A DNA stretch of 64,000 bases from VRUE01 sp963742535 (GCA_963742535.1 CAVUMC010000002.1:62001-126000), one strand, 5' to 3'. Positions 7,368-16,266 are shown, numbered from the stretch's first letter. Numbers and translations: made by a program. Notes: generated by a model from the letters alone, not told the origin.

Positions 7368-8964
7368 GTTTCCACAGCGCCCGCTCGCGCATCCAGAGGA
7401 AGAGCGGAAGGCCGAAGCAGAGCCCGACCAGGAAAGTCGCCGGGACGCACAGCCACCACCACGCAAATGGCGTCCGCCGCACCTCGGCGACGGCCCAGAC
7501 GAAGAATGCGAGGGCGGCGATGCTGAGGTCGAGGACCAGCTGGGTCGAGGGCACACTGGCGAACCAGAGTGAGAAGTAACCGCCAATGTCGATGCCTTCA
7601 TTGCCCAGGAATAGGACAACGCAGAAATTCGGCACAACGAACCCGATCACCGTCAATGCGAGGAGCAGGCGCTCGGTCGTGCTTGACGGGGGGCGCTGAG
7701 CGGCCCGGTGAATTTCCTTCTGCACCTCCCTCACCCCCTCCTTCAGCATCGCCGGTACCTGCCGCGGTTCGTGGCGGACAATTCGGACCGCAGCTCTAGC
7801 GATGCGTCCCGCGGTGAAGAGCCGCGATGGCTTGATCTCGTGGTTGAGCATTCGCAGGAACTTCCGTGTGTCCTCCCGCTCGGCGGCGATGTCGCGGAGG
7901 ATCTGGTCGGCCAGTGGCCGCGCGCTCGGCGCCGCTCCCATATCCGCGGCGAACCAGTGCATCTCGCGCCCGTCCTTGTCGCGCCAGCGGCCCCAGTCGC
8001 GCACCGCAGCGTCAGGGACGCCCGCTTTGAAGCCGGCGGCGATCGCTTCGGCAAGGCGCTCACCCTGGCGCAACGCGTCCGCGATGCCCTGCGCTGGCGA
8101 GGGATCCTTGAAGTTGCCGGCGTCACCCAGCAGTGCCCAGCCCGGCCCCGTCGGCTGGCGGAAGTAGCCGTGCCAATTCGCCATCACCCGGATCGGCCCG
8201 CTTCTCTTCGCGCTAGCCAAGAGCTCCGAGAGCTCCGGCCAGGCGGCGAGCGCCTCCGAGTAGCTGCCTTCGCGGTTGGCGAGAAAGCCGGCGCGGTCCT
8301 TCATCGGTGTGCAGGCCGCCGCCAAGTAGAGCCCAGCATCGGTCGGGCCGGCAACATAGGTCAGGTCGCCAAGCGAGGCCAACCGCAGATGGCCGTCGGG
8401 CTCGACGCCTTCGAAATAGGCCCAGGCGAAGACCCTCCCCGGGGGCGCCAGGCGGTATTTCCGCGCCCCGACAAGCTCGGCCACAGTGGAGCCCCGGCCG
8501 TCGGCGCCAACCACCAAGCGAGCCGAAATGCGGTCGTCCCTGGCAATCACGCCAGCGACGCGGCCGTCCTCGTGCAAGAGGCCGGTGACCCTGACCCCGG
8601 TTCGCACCTCCACCCCAGCCGCGGCGGCGCCATCGACCAGGAGCCGATCGAGCGTCACCCGCCGCATTGAGATCGACGGGTGACCGAAGAGACCATCGTC
8701 GAGCGCGGCCTCCATGCGGGCGCCGTCGTTGACGAAGGTGAACCGCGTCAACGGCACCGCGCCAGCAGCGAGAATCCCGTCGAGGAGGCCGATCCGGTCG
8801 AGGACGCCGGCGCCGCAGGGTTGGATCACGTGGGTCGAAGGGGTCTCGCTGGGGAAGCGCGCCTTGTCGAGCAAGCAGACGCGCATTCCTCGTTGGGCCA
8901 GCATCGCTGCCAGGGGCGCGCCGGCGCAGCGCCCCCCGACCACCACCACGTCGAACCGCTCCAT
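7348..8964 (-). CDS. FAD-dependent oxidoreductase fused to a DUF2834-like membrane domain
   Basis: 538 residues. Residues 1-330 are a PHBH/geranylgeranyl-reductase-type flavoprotein: Rossmann motif VVVVGGRCAGAPLAAML (6-22), VVGADGRGSTVAELVGA (DG motif, about 150), and the FAD-ribityl motif WALLGDAGNFKDPSPAQG (about 283-300). Residues 430-535 are hydrophobic with three TM segments and the arrangement of the small DUF2834 membrane family (PNFCVVLFLGNEG, VLDLSIAALAFFVWAVAEVR, LCFGLPLFLWMRER). The enzyme is therefore likely tethered to the membrane. Substrate unknown. It lies 36 nt downstream of the XRE regulator on the same strand, which may control it. Confidence 0.85.
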   Translation of the reverse strand: MERFDVVVVGGRCAGAPLAAMLAQRGMRVCLLDKARFPSETPSTHVIQPCGAGVLDRIGLLDGILAAGAVPLTRFTFVNDGARMEAALDDGLFGHPSISMRRVTLDRLLVDGAAAAGVEVRTGVRVTGLLHEDGRVAGVIARDDRISARLVVGADGRGSTVAELVGARKYRLAPPGRVFAWAYFEGVEPDGHLRLASLGDLTYVAGPTDAGLYLAAACTPMKDRAGFLANREGSYSEALAAWPELSELLASAKRSGPIRVMANWHGYFRQPTGPGWALLGDAGNFKDPSPAQGIADALRQGERLAEAIAAGFKAGVPDAAVRDWGRWRDKDGREMHWFAADMGAAPSARPLADQILRDIAAEREDTRKFLRMLNHEIKPSRLFTAGRIARAAVRIVRHEPRQVPAMLKEGVREVQKEIHRAAQRPPSSTTERLLLALTVIGFVVPNFCVVLFLGNEGIDIGGYFSLWFASVPSTQLVLDLSIAALAFFVWAVAEVRRTPFAWWWLCVPATFLVGLCFGLPLFLWMRERALWKHAPVRA

Positions 8965-9000
8965 GGCGGGGACGCTGTCATTCAGAGGGAAGCTTGTCGA

Positions 9001-9813
9001 TTACCTCCGGGGTAGCTTCCGCAATGCCTCGACCGTCGCCTTGTCCGCCGGAAAACCGAGCTCGATCGAAAGCTCCGAGGCGGTTACCTCAACGGCGGTG
9101 CCGAAGGTGGCGATCGAGAAGAAGAAGGAAAGCTCGTCTCCGGCAGGAGAGCGCATTCGCATCACCGGAGTGAGGACGTTGCCGCTGCCGGCCTCGAATG
9201 CCGGCCCGGGCTCGCCGGGCGCTGCCGGGTAGCCCGCGACCTCCTCGAGCAGAGCCGCCAACACTGGATCGCCGCTGATCGCCACCTGATGCTCGAGTCT
9301 GCCGACGAAGTAGTCGCGGAGTTGCGCAATGTTGACGGCTGAAGCCGCCAAACCGCGCGGATGCAAGCCGACGCGCATCACGTTCACCGGTGGCTCGAGC
9401 AGGGACTCGTCCACCCCTCCCACCAGCGCGACCATCGTCTTGTTCGCCGCGATCAGGTTCCAGTGGCGGTCGACGACGACAGCGGGATTGGGCTCGTGGC
9501 CGGTGAGGATCACATCGAGCGCCTCACGCACCGGCGCCATCGTCGGCTCATCAATCGCGAGCTCCGGGAAACTGGGCGCGTAGCCCGCGGCCAGCAGCAT
9601 CCGATTGCACTCGCGCAGCGGAACTTCGAGCTGTTGGGCGAGCAGCAGGACCATCTCGGCGCTGGGCCGCGAGCGCCCGGTCTCGATAAAGCTCAGGTGC
9701 CTGGCGGAGACCCCCGCCTCGAGCGCCAGGCCGAGCTGGGTCAGCTGGCGCCGCGTGCGCCAGCTGCGCAAGAGCTCCCCGACCTCGCTGCCTGCGGTGT
9801 TCCCGGGACTCAT
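9001..9813 (-). CDS. XRE-family regulator with MmyB-like ligand domain
   Basis: 270 residues. The N-terminal HTH (about 11-65) reads LLRSWRTRRQLTQLGLALEA then VSARHLSFIETGRSRPSAEM. Residues 100-265 match the MmyB-like transcription-regulator ligand-binding domain (AVVVDRHWNLIAANKTMVAL, and the C-terminal FFSIATFGTAVEVTASELSIELGFPADKAT). Such regulators are commonly next to oxidoreductases, as here. The start codons of this gene and nfo are only 14 bp apart, so the two share a tiny promoter region. Confidence 0.88.
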   Translation of the reverse strand: MSPGNTAGSEVGELLRSWRTRRQLTQLGLALEAGVSARHLSFIETGRSRPSAEMVLLLAQQLEVPLRECNRMLLAAGYAPSFPELAIDEPTMAPVREALDVILTGHEPNPAVVVDRHWNLIAANKTMVALVGGVDESLLEPPVNVMRVGLHPRGLAASAVNIAQLRDYFVGRLEHQVAISGDPVLAALLEEVAGYPAAPGEPGPAFEAGSGNVLTPVMRMRSPAGDELSFFFSIATFGTAVEVTASELSIELGFPADKATVEALRKLPRR

Positions 9814-9830
9814 AGGATGCCCACCCTATG
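9811..9830. promoter_or_regulatory. Mirror-image divergent leaderless promoter of XRE gene and nfo
   Basis: The two start codons (CAT at 9811-9813 for the XRE gene, ATG at 9828-9830 for nfo) form the ends of an inverted repeat CATAGG...CCTATG. Plus strand: TAGGAT at 9813-9818, then 9 nt, then the nfo ATG. Minus strand: TAGGGT at 9828-9823, then 9 nt, then the XRE ATG. Each -10 candidate overlaps the opposite start codon. Confidence 0.55.
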
Positions 9831-10688
9831 TTGATCGGCGCGCACGTCTCGACCGCTGGTGGCCTCGATAAAGCAATCGAGCGCGGGACCGAGCGCGGCT
9901 GCGAAGCGATCCAGATCTTCAACCAGAGCCCGCGCATGTGGCGGCCGACCAAATACGGTCCGGAGGACTTCGTCGCCTTCAAAGAGGCGATGGCGGATTC
10001 GCCGGTCGAAGCCGTCGTGATTCACGCGGTCTACCTGATCAACTGCGCCAGCAAGGACAAAGAGCTGCGCAAGAAGTCCCAGGCATCGTTGACCCATGCG
10101 CTGCGGATCGGTGACGAAATCGGCGCTTCCGGCGTCGTCTTGCACCCAGGTGCACAGGTCAAAGAGCCGCTCGGCCCCTCGCTGAAACGAGCTGGCAAAA
10201 CGATCGCCGCGGCGCTCAAAGACAGCGAGCGCTGCCCGCTGCTGCTGGAGCAGACCGCCGGCCACAAGGGGCTACTCGGCCGCGATTTCGACCAGACCGC
10301 GGAGCTGATCGAGATCGCCGGCTCTGGCAAGCGCCTCGGCCTCTGCCTCGACTCCTGCCACCTCTTCGTCCAGGGCTACGACATCACCGACGAGGAGCAC
10401 CTGAAGGCGGTTGTCGACGAAGCCGACGCCAAGGTCGGCATCAAGCGCCTCGGCTGCCTCCACGTCAACGACGCCGCCGCCCCACTGGGCTCCTGTCGAG
10501 ACCGCCACGCCAACATCGGCAAAGGCGAGATGGGCAAACGCGGCCTCTCCGCCTTCCTCTCCGAGCCTCGCTTCGAGGGTCTCCCCGCAACGCTGGAGAC
10601 CCCGGGTCCCAACAAAAAAGGCTCCAGCAAAGAGGAAGTCAGAGAGGCCAAGCGCCTGCGCAAAGCAGGCCTCAAGCGCCGCAACTGA
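9828..10688 (+). CDS. nfo: Deoxyribonuclease IV (AP endonuclease)
   Basis: Endonuclease IV cleaves abasic sites in base excision repair. 286 residues, usual length. Metal-binding motifs of the AP endonuclease 2 family: IGAHVSTAGGLDKAI (His6), VIHAVYLINCAS (His67), VVLHPGAQ (His), LLLEQTAG (Glu), LGLCLDSCHLFVQGYD (Asp, His), HVNDAAAPLGSCRDRHANIG and ATLETPGP (Glu). Transcribed divergently from the XRE gene; a palindromic terminator follows. Confidence 0.95.
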   Translation: MLIGAHVSTAGGLDKAIERGTERGCEAIQIFNQSPRMWRPTKYGPEDFVAFKEAMADSPVEAVVIHAVYLINCASKDKELRKKSQASLTHALRIGDEIGASGVVLHPGAQVKEPLGPSLKRAGKTIAAALKDSERCPLLLEQTAGHKGLLGRDFDQTAELIEIAGSGKRLGLCLDSCHLFVQGYDITDEEHLKAVVDEADAKVGIKRLGCLHVNDAAAPLGSCRDRHANIGKGEMGKRGLSAFLSEPRFEGLPATLETPGPNKKGSSKEEVREAKRLRKAGLKRRN

Positions 10689-10705
10689 GCTGCGTCAGTC
10701 AGCTT

Positions 10706-10745
10706 CTGATGCCTTTACGACCCCATAGGGTCATAAAGGCATCAG
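10706..10745. terminator. Bidirectional hairpin terminator between nfo and acyl-CoA dehydrogenase
   Basis: Arms 10706-10722 and 10729-10745 pair over 17 bp with one C/A (plus strand) or U-G (minus strand) position; loop CCATAG. It sits in the 87-bp gap between two convergent genes, so it can stop transcription from both sides. There is no clear U tract. Confidence 0.6.
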
Positions 10746-10775
10746 ACTTTGGGATCTGGCCGTAACCGGCTCGGG

Positions 10776-12083
10776 CTATTTGACGTGAACGCCTGAGATC
10801 GCGCGGCTGATGACCAGGCGCTGGATCTCGGAGGTGCCCTCGAAGATCGTGTAGATCTTGGCGTCGCGGTGCATCCGCTCGACCGGGAACTCGCGGGTAT
10901 AGCCGTTGCCGCCGAGGATCTGGATCGCCCGCTCGGTCGACCAGACGGCGACCTCGCCGGCCTTGAGCTTCGACATCGAGCCCTCGGCGTTTTCGAATTT
11001 CTGGCCGGTGCGACCCATCCAGGCGGCGCGCCAGACGAGCAGGCGGGCGGCGTCGATCTCCAGCTTCATGTCGGCGAGGGTGAAGGCGATTGCCTGGTTC
11101 TCGACGATCGGCCGGCCGAACTGGGAGCGCTCTTTGGCGTACTCGAGCGCGTACTCATAAGCGGCACGGGCGATGCCCACTGCCTGCGCGCCGACCGTGG
11201 GACGGCTGGCCTCGAAGGTCTGCATCGCTGCCTGCGACTTGCCCTTTTTGCCCTCGCGCACGCGGGCGAGGCGCTCGTCGAGCTTCTCCTTGCCGCCGAG
11301 CAGGCAGGCGCCCGGGACGCGGCAGTCGTCGAGGTGGACGTCAGCGGTATGGGAGGCGCGCAGGCCGTGCTTCTTCACCTTGGCGCCCTGCTCGCACCCC
11401 TTGGTGTTCGGCGGGATGACGAAGGCCGCGTGGCCGCGCGAGCCGAGTTCACGGTCAACCGAAGCGATAACGACGTGAATGTCTGCGATGCCGCCGTTGG
11501 TCGCCCAGGCCTTCTGGCCGTTGATGATCCACTCGTCCGTGGCTTCGTCGTACTTGGCGGTGGTGCGGATCGCGGAGACGTCGGAGCCCGCGTCGGGCTC
11601 CGAGGCGCAGAAGGCGGCGACCTTGGGGTCCTCGGGGCTGCCGAAGCACTGCGGGATCCACTCGCCGATCTGCTCACCGGTGCCCTGGCCGAAGATCGCG
11701 GCGACGGCGAGCGAGGTGCCCATGATCGCCATGCCGATGCCGGCATCGCCCCAGAAGAGCTCCTCGTTGGCGATCGGCAGGGTCAGGCCGGTGGGGTCGG
11801 CGAAGAACTGGCCGAGCGCTTCAAAGCTGTAGAGGCCGATCTTGGCGGCCTCCTGAATCACGGGCCAGGGAGTCTCCTCGCGCTCGTCCCATTCCGCCGC
11901 CGCGGGACGAACGACACCCTCAGCGAAGCCGTGCACCCACTCGCGGATGTCCTTCTGGTCCTGGTTCAGCTCGAGCGTGAAAGCGGGGCCCTCCGGGGTC
12001 CCGTCGTCACCTTCAACCTCGTTCACCAAGCTCTCCTTCGCTGCATCTGCCACTGCCGCTGTATCAGTCACTGACCCTCTCAC
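10776..12083 (-). CDS. Acyl-CoA dehydrogenase
   Basis: FAD enzyme of the acyl-CoA dehydrogenase superfamily, 435 residues from the GTG at 12083 (a GTG at 12071 is also possible). Signature regions: AAFCASEPDAGSDVSAIRTT (FAD/substrate binding, about 162-181), RSQFGRPIVENQAIAFTLAD, and the C-terminal IQILGGNGYTREFPVERMHR and IYTIFEGTSEIQRLVISRAI, where Glu of FEGTSE is the position of the catalytic base. An N-terminal extension of about 35 acidic residues precedes the first domain. Chain-length specificity cannot be told. Confidence 0.88.
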   Translation of the reverse strand: MRGSVTDTAAVADAAKESLVNEVEGDDGTPEGPAFTLELNQDQKDIREWVHGFAEGVVRPAAAEWDEREETPWPVIQEAAKIGLYSFEALGQFFADPTGLTLPIANEELFWGDAGIGMAIMGTSLAVAAIFGQGTGEQIGEWIPQCFGSPEDPKVAAFCASEPDAGSDVSAIRTTAKYDEATDEWIINGQKAWATNGGIADIHVVIASVDRELGSRGHAAFVIPPNTKGCEQGAKVKKHGLRASHTADVHLDDCRVPGACLLGGKEKLDERLARVREGKKGKSQAAMQTFEASRPTVGAQAVGIARAAYEYALEYAKERSQFGRPIVENQAIAFTLADMKLEIDAARLLVWRAAWMGRTGQKFENAEGSMSKLKAGEVAVWSTERAIQILGGNGYTREFPVERMHRDAKIYTIFEGTSEIQRLVISRAISGVHVK

Positions 12084-12113
12084 CCTCCATAGGTTTCACG
12101 CCACAGGTTCACA

Positions 12114-12163
12114 CGCAAATCGCCCCGGATTCGAACACCCGGTAATCACCGCGTCGATTTGCG
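12114..12163 (-). other. Structured inverted repeat upstream of acyl-CoA dehydrogenase
   Basis: CGCAAATCG (12114-12122) pairs with CGATTTGCG (12155-12163). Inside, on the minus strand, CCGG GTGTTCGAAT CCGG forms a smaller hairpin whose loop resembles a tRNA T-loop (TTCGAAT). It lies about 30 nt before the acyl-CoA dehydrogenase start. It could be an operator, a terminator or a decayed tRNA fragment. Confidence 0.4.
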
Positions 12164-12200
12164 CGTTCCCGGCGCGGGATCGTACAGGGATCGATGGCGT

Positions 12201-12216
12201 CTTAGCGGGCGCTAAG
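12201..12216 (-). terminator. Small hairpin just after the Cys-rich gene
   Basis: CTTAGC (12201-12206) and GCTAAG (12211-12216) pair with a GGGC loop, 4 nt beyond the stop codon of the Cys-rich gene. Short and without a U tract, so a weak candidate. Confidence 0.3.
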
Positions 12217-12220
12217 CCGT

Positions 12221-12595
12221 TCAGACGTCGCGCAGGTCAAAAGCCTTGATGCCCTCGGGTCCATCGTCAGCGCAGTCGAAGAAACGGCGGTTGACGCAGT
12301 CATACGCCTCGCCCTCTCCCTCATAAGCGCGCTCGACCGAGAACTGGCAGTGCGGCAGCGCCTCGCCCGTCATCTTCACCCCGCCAAACCCGCCCGGCTG
12401 CTGCAGGGCCTCGAGCTCGACCGTGGCGGTGAAGACGTCCTGCATGCAGCCGACGTACTGGGCGCCGCTCAGCATGTCGACGAAGCTATAGAGGTAGCGA
12501 CAGCGCATTTCGACGCAGCCGCGCGGCTCGATCATCTTGTCGCAGAACGAGCGGCACTGGCGACACTCACCCGTCTTCTCACGAGTCGCTGGCAT
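12221..12595 (-). CDS. Cys-rich hypothetical protein
   Basis: 124 residues with about ten cysteines, starting MPATREKTGECRQCRSFCDK. The N-terminal C-x2-C-x3-C cluster followed by CVEMRCRYLY and later CMQDV, CQFSV, DCVNRR and DCADD suggests metal binding or an Fe-S/zinc site. I do not recognise the family. The ATG at 12595 is preceded at 6 nt by TAGACT (12602-12607), the leaderless pattern. It sits alone between dnaE and the acyl-CoA dehydrogenase, all on the minus strand. Confidence 0.65.
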   Translation of the reverse strand: MPATREKTGECRQCRSFCDKMIEPRGCVEMRCRYLYSFVDMLSGAQYVGCMQDVFTATVELEALQQPGGFGGVKMTGEALPHCQFSVERAYEGEGEAYDCVNRRFFDCADDGPEGIKAFDLRDV

Positions 12596-12601
12596 GAGTG
12601 A

Positions 12602-12607
12602 AGTCTA
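12602..12607 (-). promoter_or_regulatory. Candidate -10 box of the Cys-rich gene
   Basis: TAGACT on the minus strand, 6 nt before the ATG at 12595; no Shine-Dalgarno between. Confidence 0.5.
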
Positions 12608-12643
12608 GGGACCCGGGAGCGCGGAAACCAAGTTCTGGACTGG

Positions 12644-15600
12644 CTAAGCGGCCAGGGCCATTGCGCTGGAGAGAACGTGGTCGAGCTCGCTGCGAAGGTG
12701 ACCCAAGGGTCGCACCCGGTAGCCGTCCCCACATTTCAGCTCGGTCGTGCGACCGTCGCCGCCGACGAGAGCAAGACGCACCTCTTCCGGGCCTTTGTGG
12801 TGTTCGAGCACAGCCTTGATTTCCTCGATCAGCGCGTCGGAGTAGGCAGCTTCGGCAACCTCGACTTTGAATGGCCCGCTGGCCGCGCTGACGGCCACTG
12901 TCGGCGCCGCGGCGATCTCCTCGGCGTCGGGTTCAAAGCGCTCCGCCTCCTGTACGACCAGCTTGGTCTCACCCCGATCCTTGTGGTCGAGGCGACCGCG
13001 GACCAACACGATCGAGTCCGGCTGAATCACCGCGGCGCTCTCGGCCTGGTCCGCCTTGAAGACCAGCATCTCGACCTGGCCCTCGACGTCGTCGAGGGTG
13101 GCGAACATCATCTGGTTGCCGCTCTTGGTGCGGATCTTCTTGCACTCGGTGACGATGCCGCCCACCGTCACCCAGGATCCGTCCTGCTTATTCGCGAGTT
13201 CGGCAAGGCTGCAGTCGACGCGGGCGCGCAGGGCGCCGCGCACCTCGGTCAGCGGATGCGAGGAGAGGTAGGTGCCAAGCGTCTCCTTCTCGAAGGCGAG
13301 CAGCTCCCCGCGCTCGAACTCTTCGGCGGAGATCGACGGCCGGTGGTGTGCCTGCGTGGCGTGGGCCCCTGCCCCGCTCTCCTCGCCGAAGTCAAAGATC
13401 GACCCCTGTCCCATCTGAGCGTCCTCCTGCGCCTTCTGGCCGGCGGATTGCGCCGCCGGCAGCGCCTCCAGCATGCCCTTGCGGGTGGCGCCGGTCGAGT
13501 CGAGGGCACCGCACTTGATCAGGCATTCGATCGCCCGTTTGTTCACCGCGCGCGAGTCGACCCGCTCGCAGAAGTCCCAGATCGAAGTGATTGGGGTCTC
13601 CTCGCGGGCGCGCAGGATCGCCTCAACCGCGGCGTGGCCGACGTTCTTGACCGCGTCGAGGCCGAAGCGGATCGCCTTCTCGGAGACGACGAAGGAGTGA
13701 TCGGAGGAGTTGACGTCGGGCGGCAGCACGTCGATCCCCATCTCCTCGCAGCGGTTGACGAAGAAAGGCACCTTGTCCTTGGTGTTCATCACCGAGGAGA
13801 TCACCGCCGCCATGTACTCGGCCGGGAAGTTGGCCTTGAGGTAGGCGGTGCGGTAGGAGATCAGCCCGTAACAGGCGGCGTGGGACTTGTTGAAGGAGTA
13901 ATCGGCGGCGGCTTCGTTCAGCTTCCAGAGGTCGGCGGCAACCTTGGGTTCGGTGTTCGATTCCGCCAGCCCCTGCATGAACTTGTCCTTCATCGTCGCC
14001 ATCAGGTCGCGCTTCTTCTTGCCGACCGCCTTGCGCAGGTCATCCGCCTGGGCGCCGGAGAAGCCGGCCATTTGGCGCGCGATCGCCATCAACTGCTCCT
14101 GGTAGATGACGCAGCCGTAGGTCTCTTCGGTGATTGCCCGCATGCGCTCGTCGGGGTAGGTGACCGTCTCCGGGTTGCGCTTGCCTTTGGCGTAGGTCGG
14201 GATATAAGCCATCGCGCCGGGCCGGTAGAGGGCGCCGAGCGCCACCAGGTCAGCGAACTCGGTCGGCTTGACCTTGCGCAGGGCGTCGCGCATGCCCTCC
14301 GACTCGAACTGGAAGACGCCTGTGCTGTCGCCGCCGGAGAGCATCTGGAAGGTCTTGGCGTCATCCATCGGGATCGCGCCGATGTCGAGCTCGATCCCGC
14401 GCGAGCGGTGGACGATCTCAATCGCGTCCTCTATCACGTCGAGGTTGCGCAGGCCGAGGAAGTCCATCTTCAGCAGGCCGATCTCCTCGATCGGACCCAT
14501 CGAGTACTGGGTCACGATCTTGTACTGGCGCTCGGCTTTGCCGCCACCGGCGGGCGCCGGCGCGGTCTTGTCCTCGGCCAGCTGCAGCGGCACCACTTCC
14601 TGCAGCGGCCGGTCGGCGATCACCACAGCGGCGGCGTGGATCGAGTTGTTGCGGATGATCCCCTCGAGGCCTCGGGCGACGTCGATGATCCGCTTCGCAT
14701 CGGGCTCGGAGTCGTAGGTCTTCTTCAGCTCCTGACCCGCCTTGAGGCATTCCTCGAAAGAGGGGCTGCGGCCCATGATCGGCTCGGGGATCTGCTTGGC
14801 GAGGCGGTCGCCGGTGCCGTAGTCGAAGCCGAGCACCCGGGCGGCATCGCGGGTGGCGGCGCGCGGCGCCATCTTGCCGAAGGTGATGATCTGGGCCACC
14901 GCTTCGCGCCCGTACTTCTCCTGCACGTAGCGGATTACGCGCTCGCGGCCGCGGACCGAGAAGTCGATGTCGATATCGGGCATTGACTTGCGCCCGGGGT
15001 TGAGGAAGCGCTCGAAGAGCAGGTCTTCGGCGAGCGGATCGATATCGGTGATCGCCAGCGCGTAGGCGACGATCGAGCCGGCCGCCGAGCCGCGGCCCGG
15101 GCCAACCGCGACGCCGTTCTCCTTCGCGTAGCGGACGAAGTCCCAGACGATCAGGAAGTAGGAGGAGAAGCCCATCTCCTCGACCACGCCGAGCTCGAAC
15201 TCGAGCCGCTCCTTCGCCGCAGCCGGGATCGGGTCGCCGTAGCGGGCGCGCATGCCCTCATCGGCGATCCGCCGCAGCATCGCTTCGGGCTCCTCGCCGT
15301 CGGGCGTCGGGTAGCGCGGCAGCAGCAGCTTGCCGAGCTCGATCTCGATATCGCAGCGTTCGGCGATCTCCAGCGTGCTCGGCACCGCCTCGGGCCACTC
15401 GGCGAAGGAATCCGCCATTTCAGCCGAGTCCTTCAAGTAGAACTCGTTGGTATCGAAGCTCATCTTCGGCGCTTCAAGGGTCGACTTGGTCTGCACGCAG
15501 AGCAGCGCCGCGTGGTCTTCAAAGTCCTCGCGCCGCAGGTAATGAACGTCAGCGGTGCCGACTAGCGGCAGGCCGAGCTCCCGAGCGAAGCGAACGATCC

Positions 15601-16171
15601 CCTGATTGGCCTTGTTCTGGTCGTCGATGCCGTTCTTCTGCACCTCGAAGTAGACCTGGTCGGGGCCGAAGGTCTGAATCAAGTCGTCGAGATGGGCGCG
15701 GGCGTCGTCCTCGCGCTCTTCAATCAGGCGGCGACAGAAACGCGACTGCAGGCAGCCGGTGAGAGCGATCACGCCCTCGGCGTGGGCGGCGAGCATCTCC
15801 ATGTCGACGTTGGCCTTGCCGCGCGAGAAGCCCTCGAGGAAGCCGGCCGAAGTGAGCTTGACCAGATTGGCCAGGCCGGTGTCGTTTTCGGCCAGCAGGG
15901 TGAGGTGGTTGCGCTCGTACTTGGGCTTCTCCTTGATCGACTTAACGTCGTCGACGAAGTAAGCCTCGAAGCCGGCAATTGGCTTGATCCCGTGCTTCTT
16001 GCAGGCCTTGTAGAGGTCGACGGTGCCGTTCATCACCCCGTGGTCGGTGAGGCCGAGGGCGGGCTGGCCCATTTCCGCGGCGCGGGCCGCCATCGCGTCG
16101 ATCTTGCAGGCGCCGTCGAGCAGCGAATACTCGCTATGGGCATGCAGATGGACGGCAGAGGGGCTGCTCAC
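12644..16171 (-). CDS. dnaE: DNA polymerase III alpha subunit
   Basis: Replicative polymerase, 1175 residues. Domains in order: PHP (1-270) with intact metal-binding motifs HLHAHSEYSLLDG (8-20) and LTDHGVMNG, consistent with a proofreading-type PHP domain as in mycobacterial DnaE1; palm/fingers with PGRGSAAGSIVAYAL and the catalytic aspartates in MPDIDIDFS; helix-hairpin-helix region; OB fold (WVTVGGIVTECKKIRTKSGN); short C-terminal tail. Starts with GTG at 16171. No intein or frameshift is seen. The next gene upstream, 95 nt away, is the Rpf-like protein. Confidence 0.96.
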   Translation of the reverse strand: MSSPSAVHLHAHSEYSLLDGACKIDAMAARAAEMGQPALGLTDHGVMNGTVDLYKACKKHGIKPIAGFEAYFVDDVKSIKEKPKYERNHLTLLAENDTGLANLVKLTSAGFLEGFSRGKANVDMEMLAAHAEGVIALTGCLQSRFCRRLIEEREDDARAHLDDLIQTFGPDQVYFEVQKNGIDDQNKANQGIVRFARELGLPLVGTADVHYLRREDFEDHAALLCVQTKSTLEAPKMSFDTNEFYLKDSAEMADSFAEWPEAVPSTLEIAERCDIEIELGKLLLPRYPTPDGEEPEAMLRRIADEGMRARYGDPIPAAAKERLEFELGVVEEMGFSSYFLIVWDFVRYAKENGVAVGPGRGSAAGSIVAYALAITDIDPLAEDLLFERFLNPGRKSMPDIDIDFSVRGRERVIRYVQEKYGREAVAQIITFGKMAPRAATRDAARVLGFDYGTGDRLAKQIPEPIMGRSPSFEECLKAGQELKKTYDSEPDAKRIIDVARGLEGIIRNNSIHAAAVVIADRPLQEVVPLQLAEDKTAPAPAGGGKAERQYKIVTQYSMGPIEEIGLLKMDFLGLRNLDVIEDAIEIVHRSRGIELDIGAIPMDDAKTFQMLSGGDSTGVFQFESEGMRDALRKVKPTEFADLVALGALYRPGAMAYIPTYAKGKRNPETVTYPDERMRAITEETYGCVIYQEQLMAIARQMAGFSGAQADDLRKAVGKKKRDLMATMKDKFMQGLAESNTEPKVAADLWKLNEAAADYSFNKSHAACYGLISYRTAYLKANFPAEYMAAVISSVMNTKDKVPFFVNRCEEMGIDVLPPDVNSSDHSFVVSEKAIRFGLDAVKNVGHAAVEAILRAREETPITSIWDFCERVDSRAVNKRAIECLIKCGALDSTGATRKGMLEALPAAQSAGQKAQEDAQMGQGSIFDFGEESGAGAHATQAHHRPSISAEEFERGELLAFEKETLGTYLSSHPLTEVRGALRARVDCSLAELANKQDGSWVTVGGIVTECKKIRTKSGNQMMFATLDDVEGQVEMLVFKADQAESAAVIQPDSIVLVRGRLDHKDRGETKLVVQEAERFEPDAEEIAAAPTVAVSAASGPFKVEVAEAAYSDALIEEIKAVLEHHKGPEEVRLALVGGDGRTTELKCGDGYRVRPLGHLRSELDHVLSSAMALAA

Positions 16172-16266
16172 GAGGGAGCGATCATGCCAACCGGCTCAGA
16201 TGGAGCGAGCCAGATTTAAGCGTCTTCCGCGCACCTTCCGCAGGTATTCGTGGTCGAGTTGTGCGT

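Noticed and set aside
10706..10745. The nfo terminator hairpin as another copy of the repeat family
   Set aside because: Its loop is 4-6 nt and it lacks the GCGCAGCTG motif; position between convergent genes fits a simple terminator. The hairpin at 32731-32763 was excluded for the same reason.
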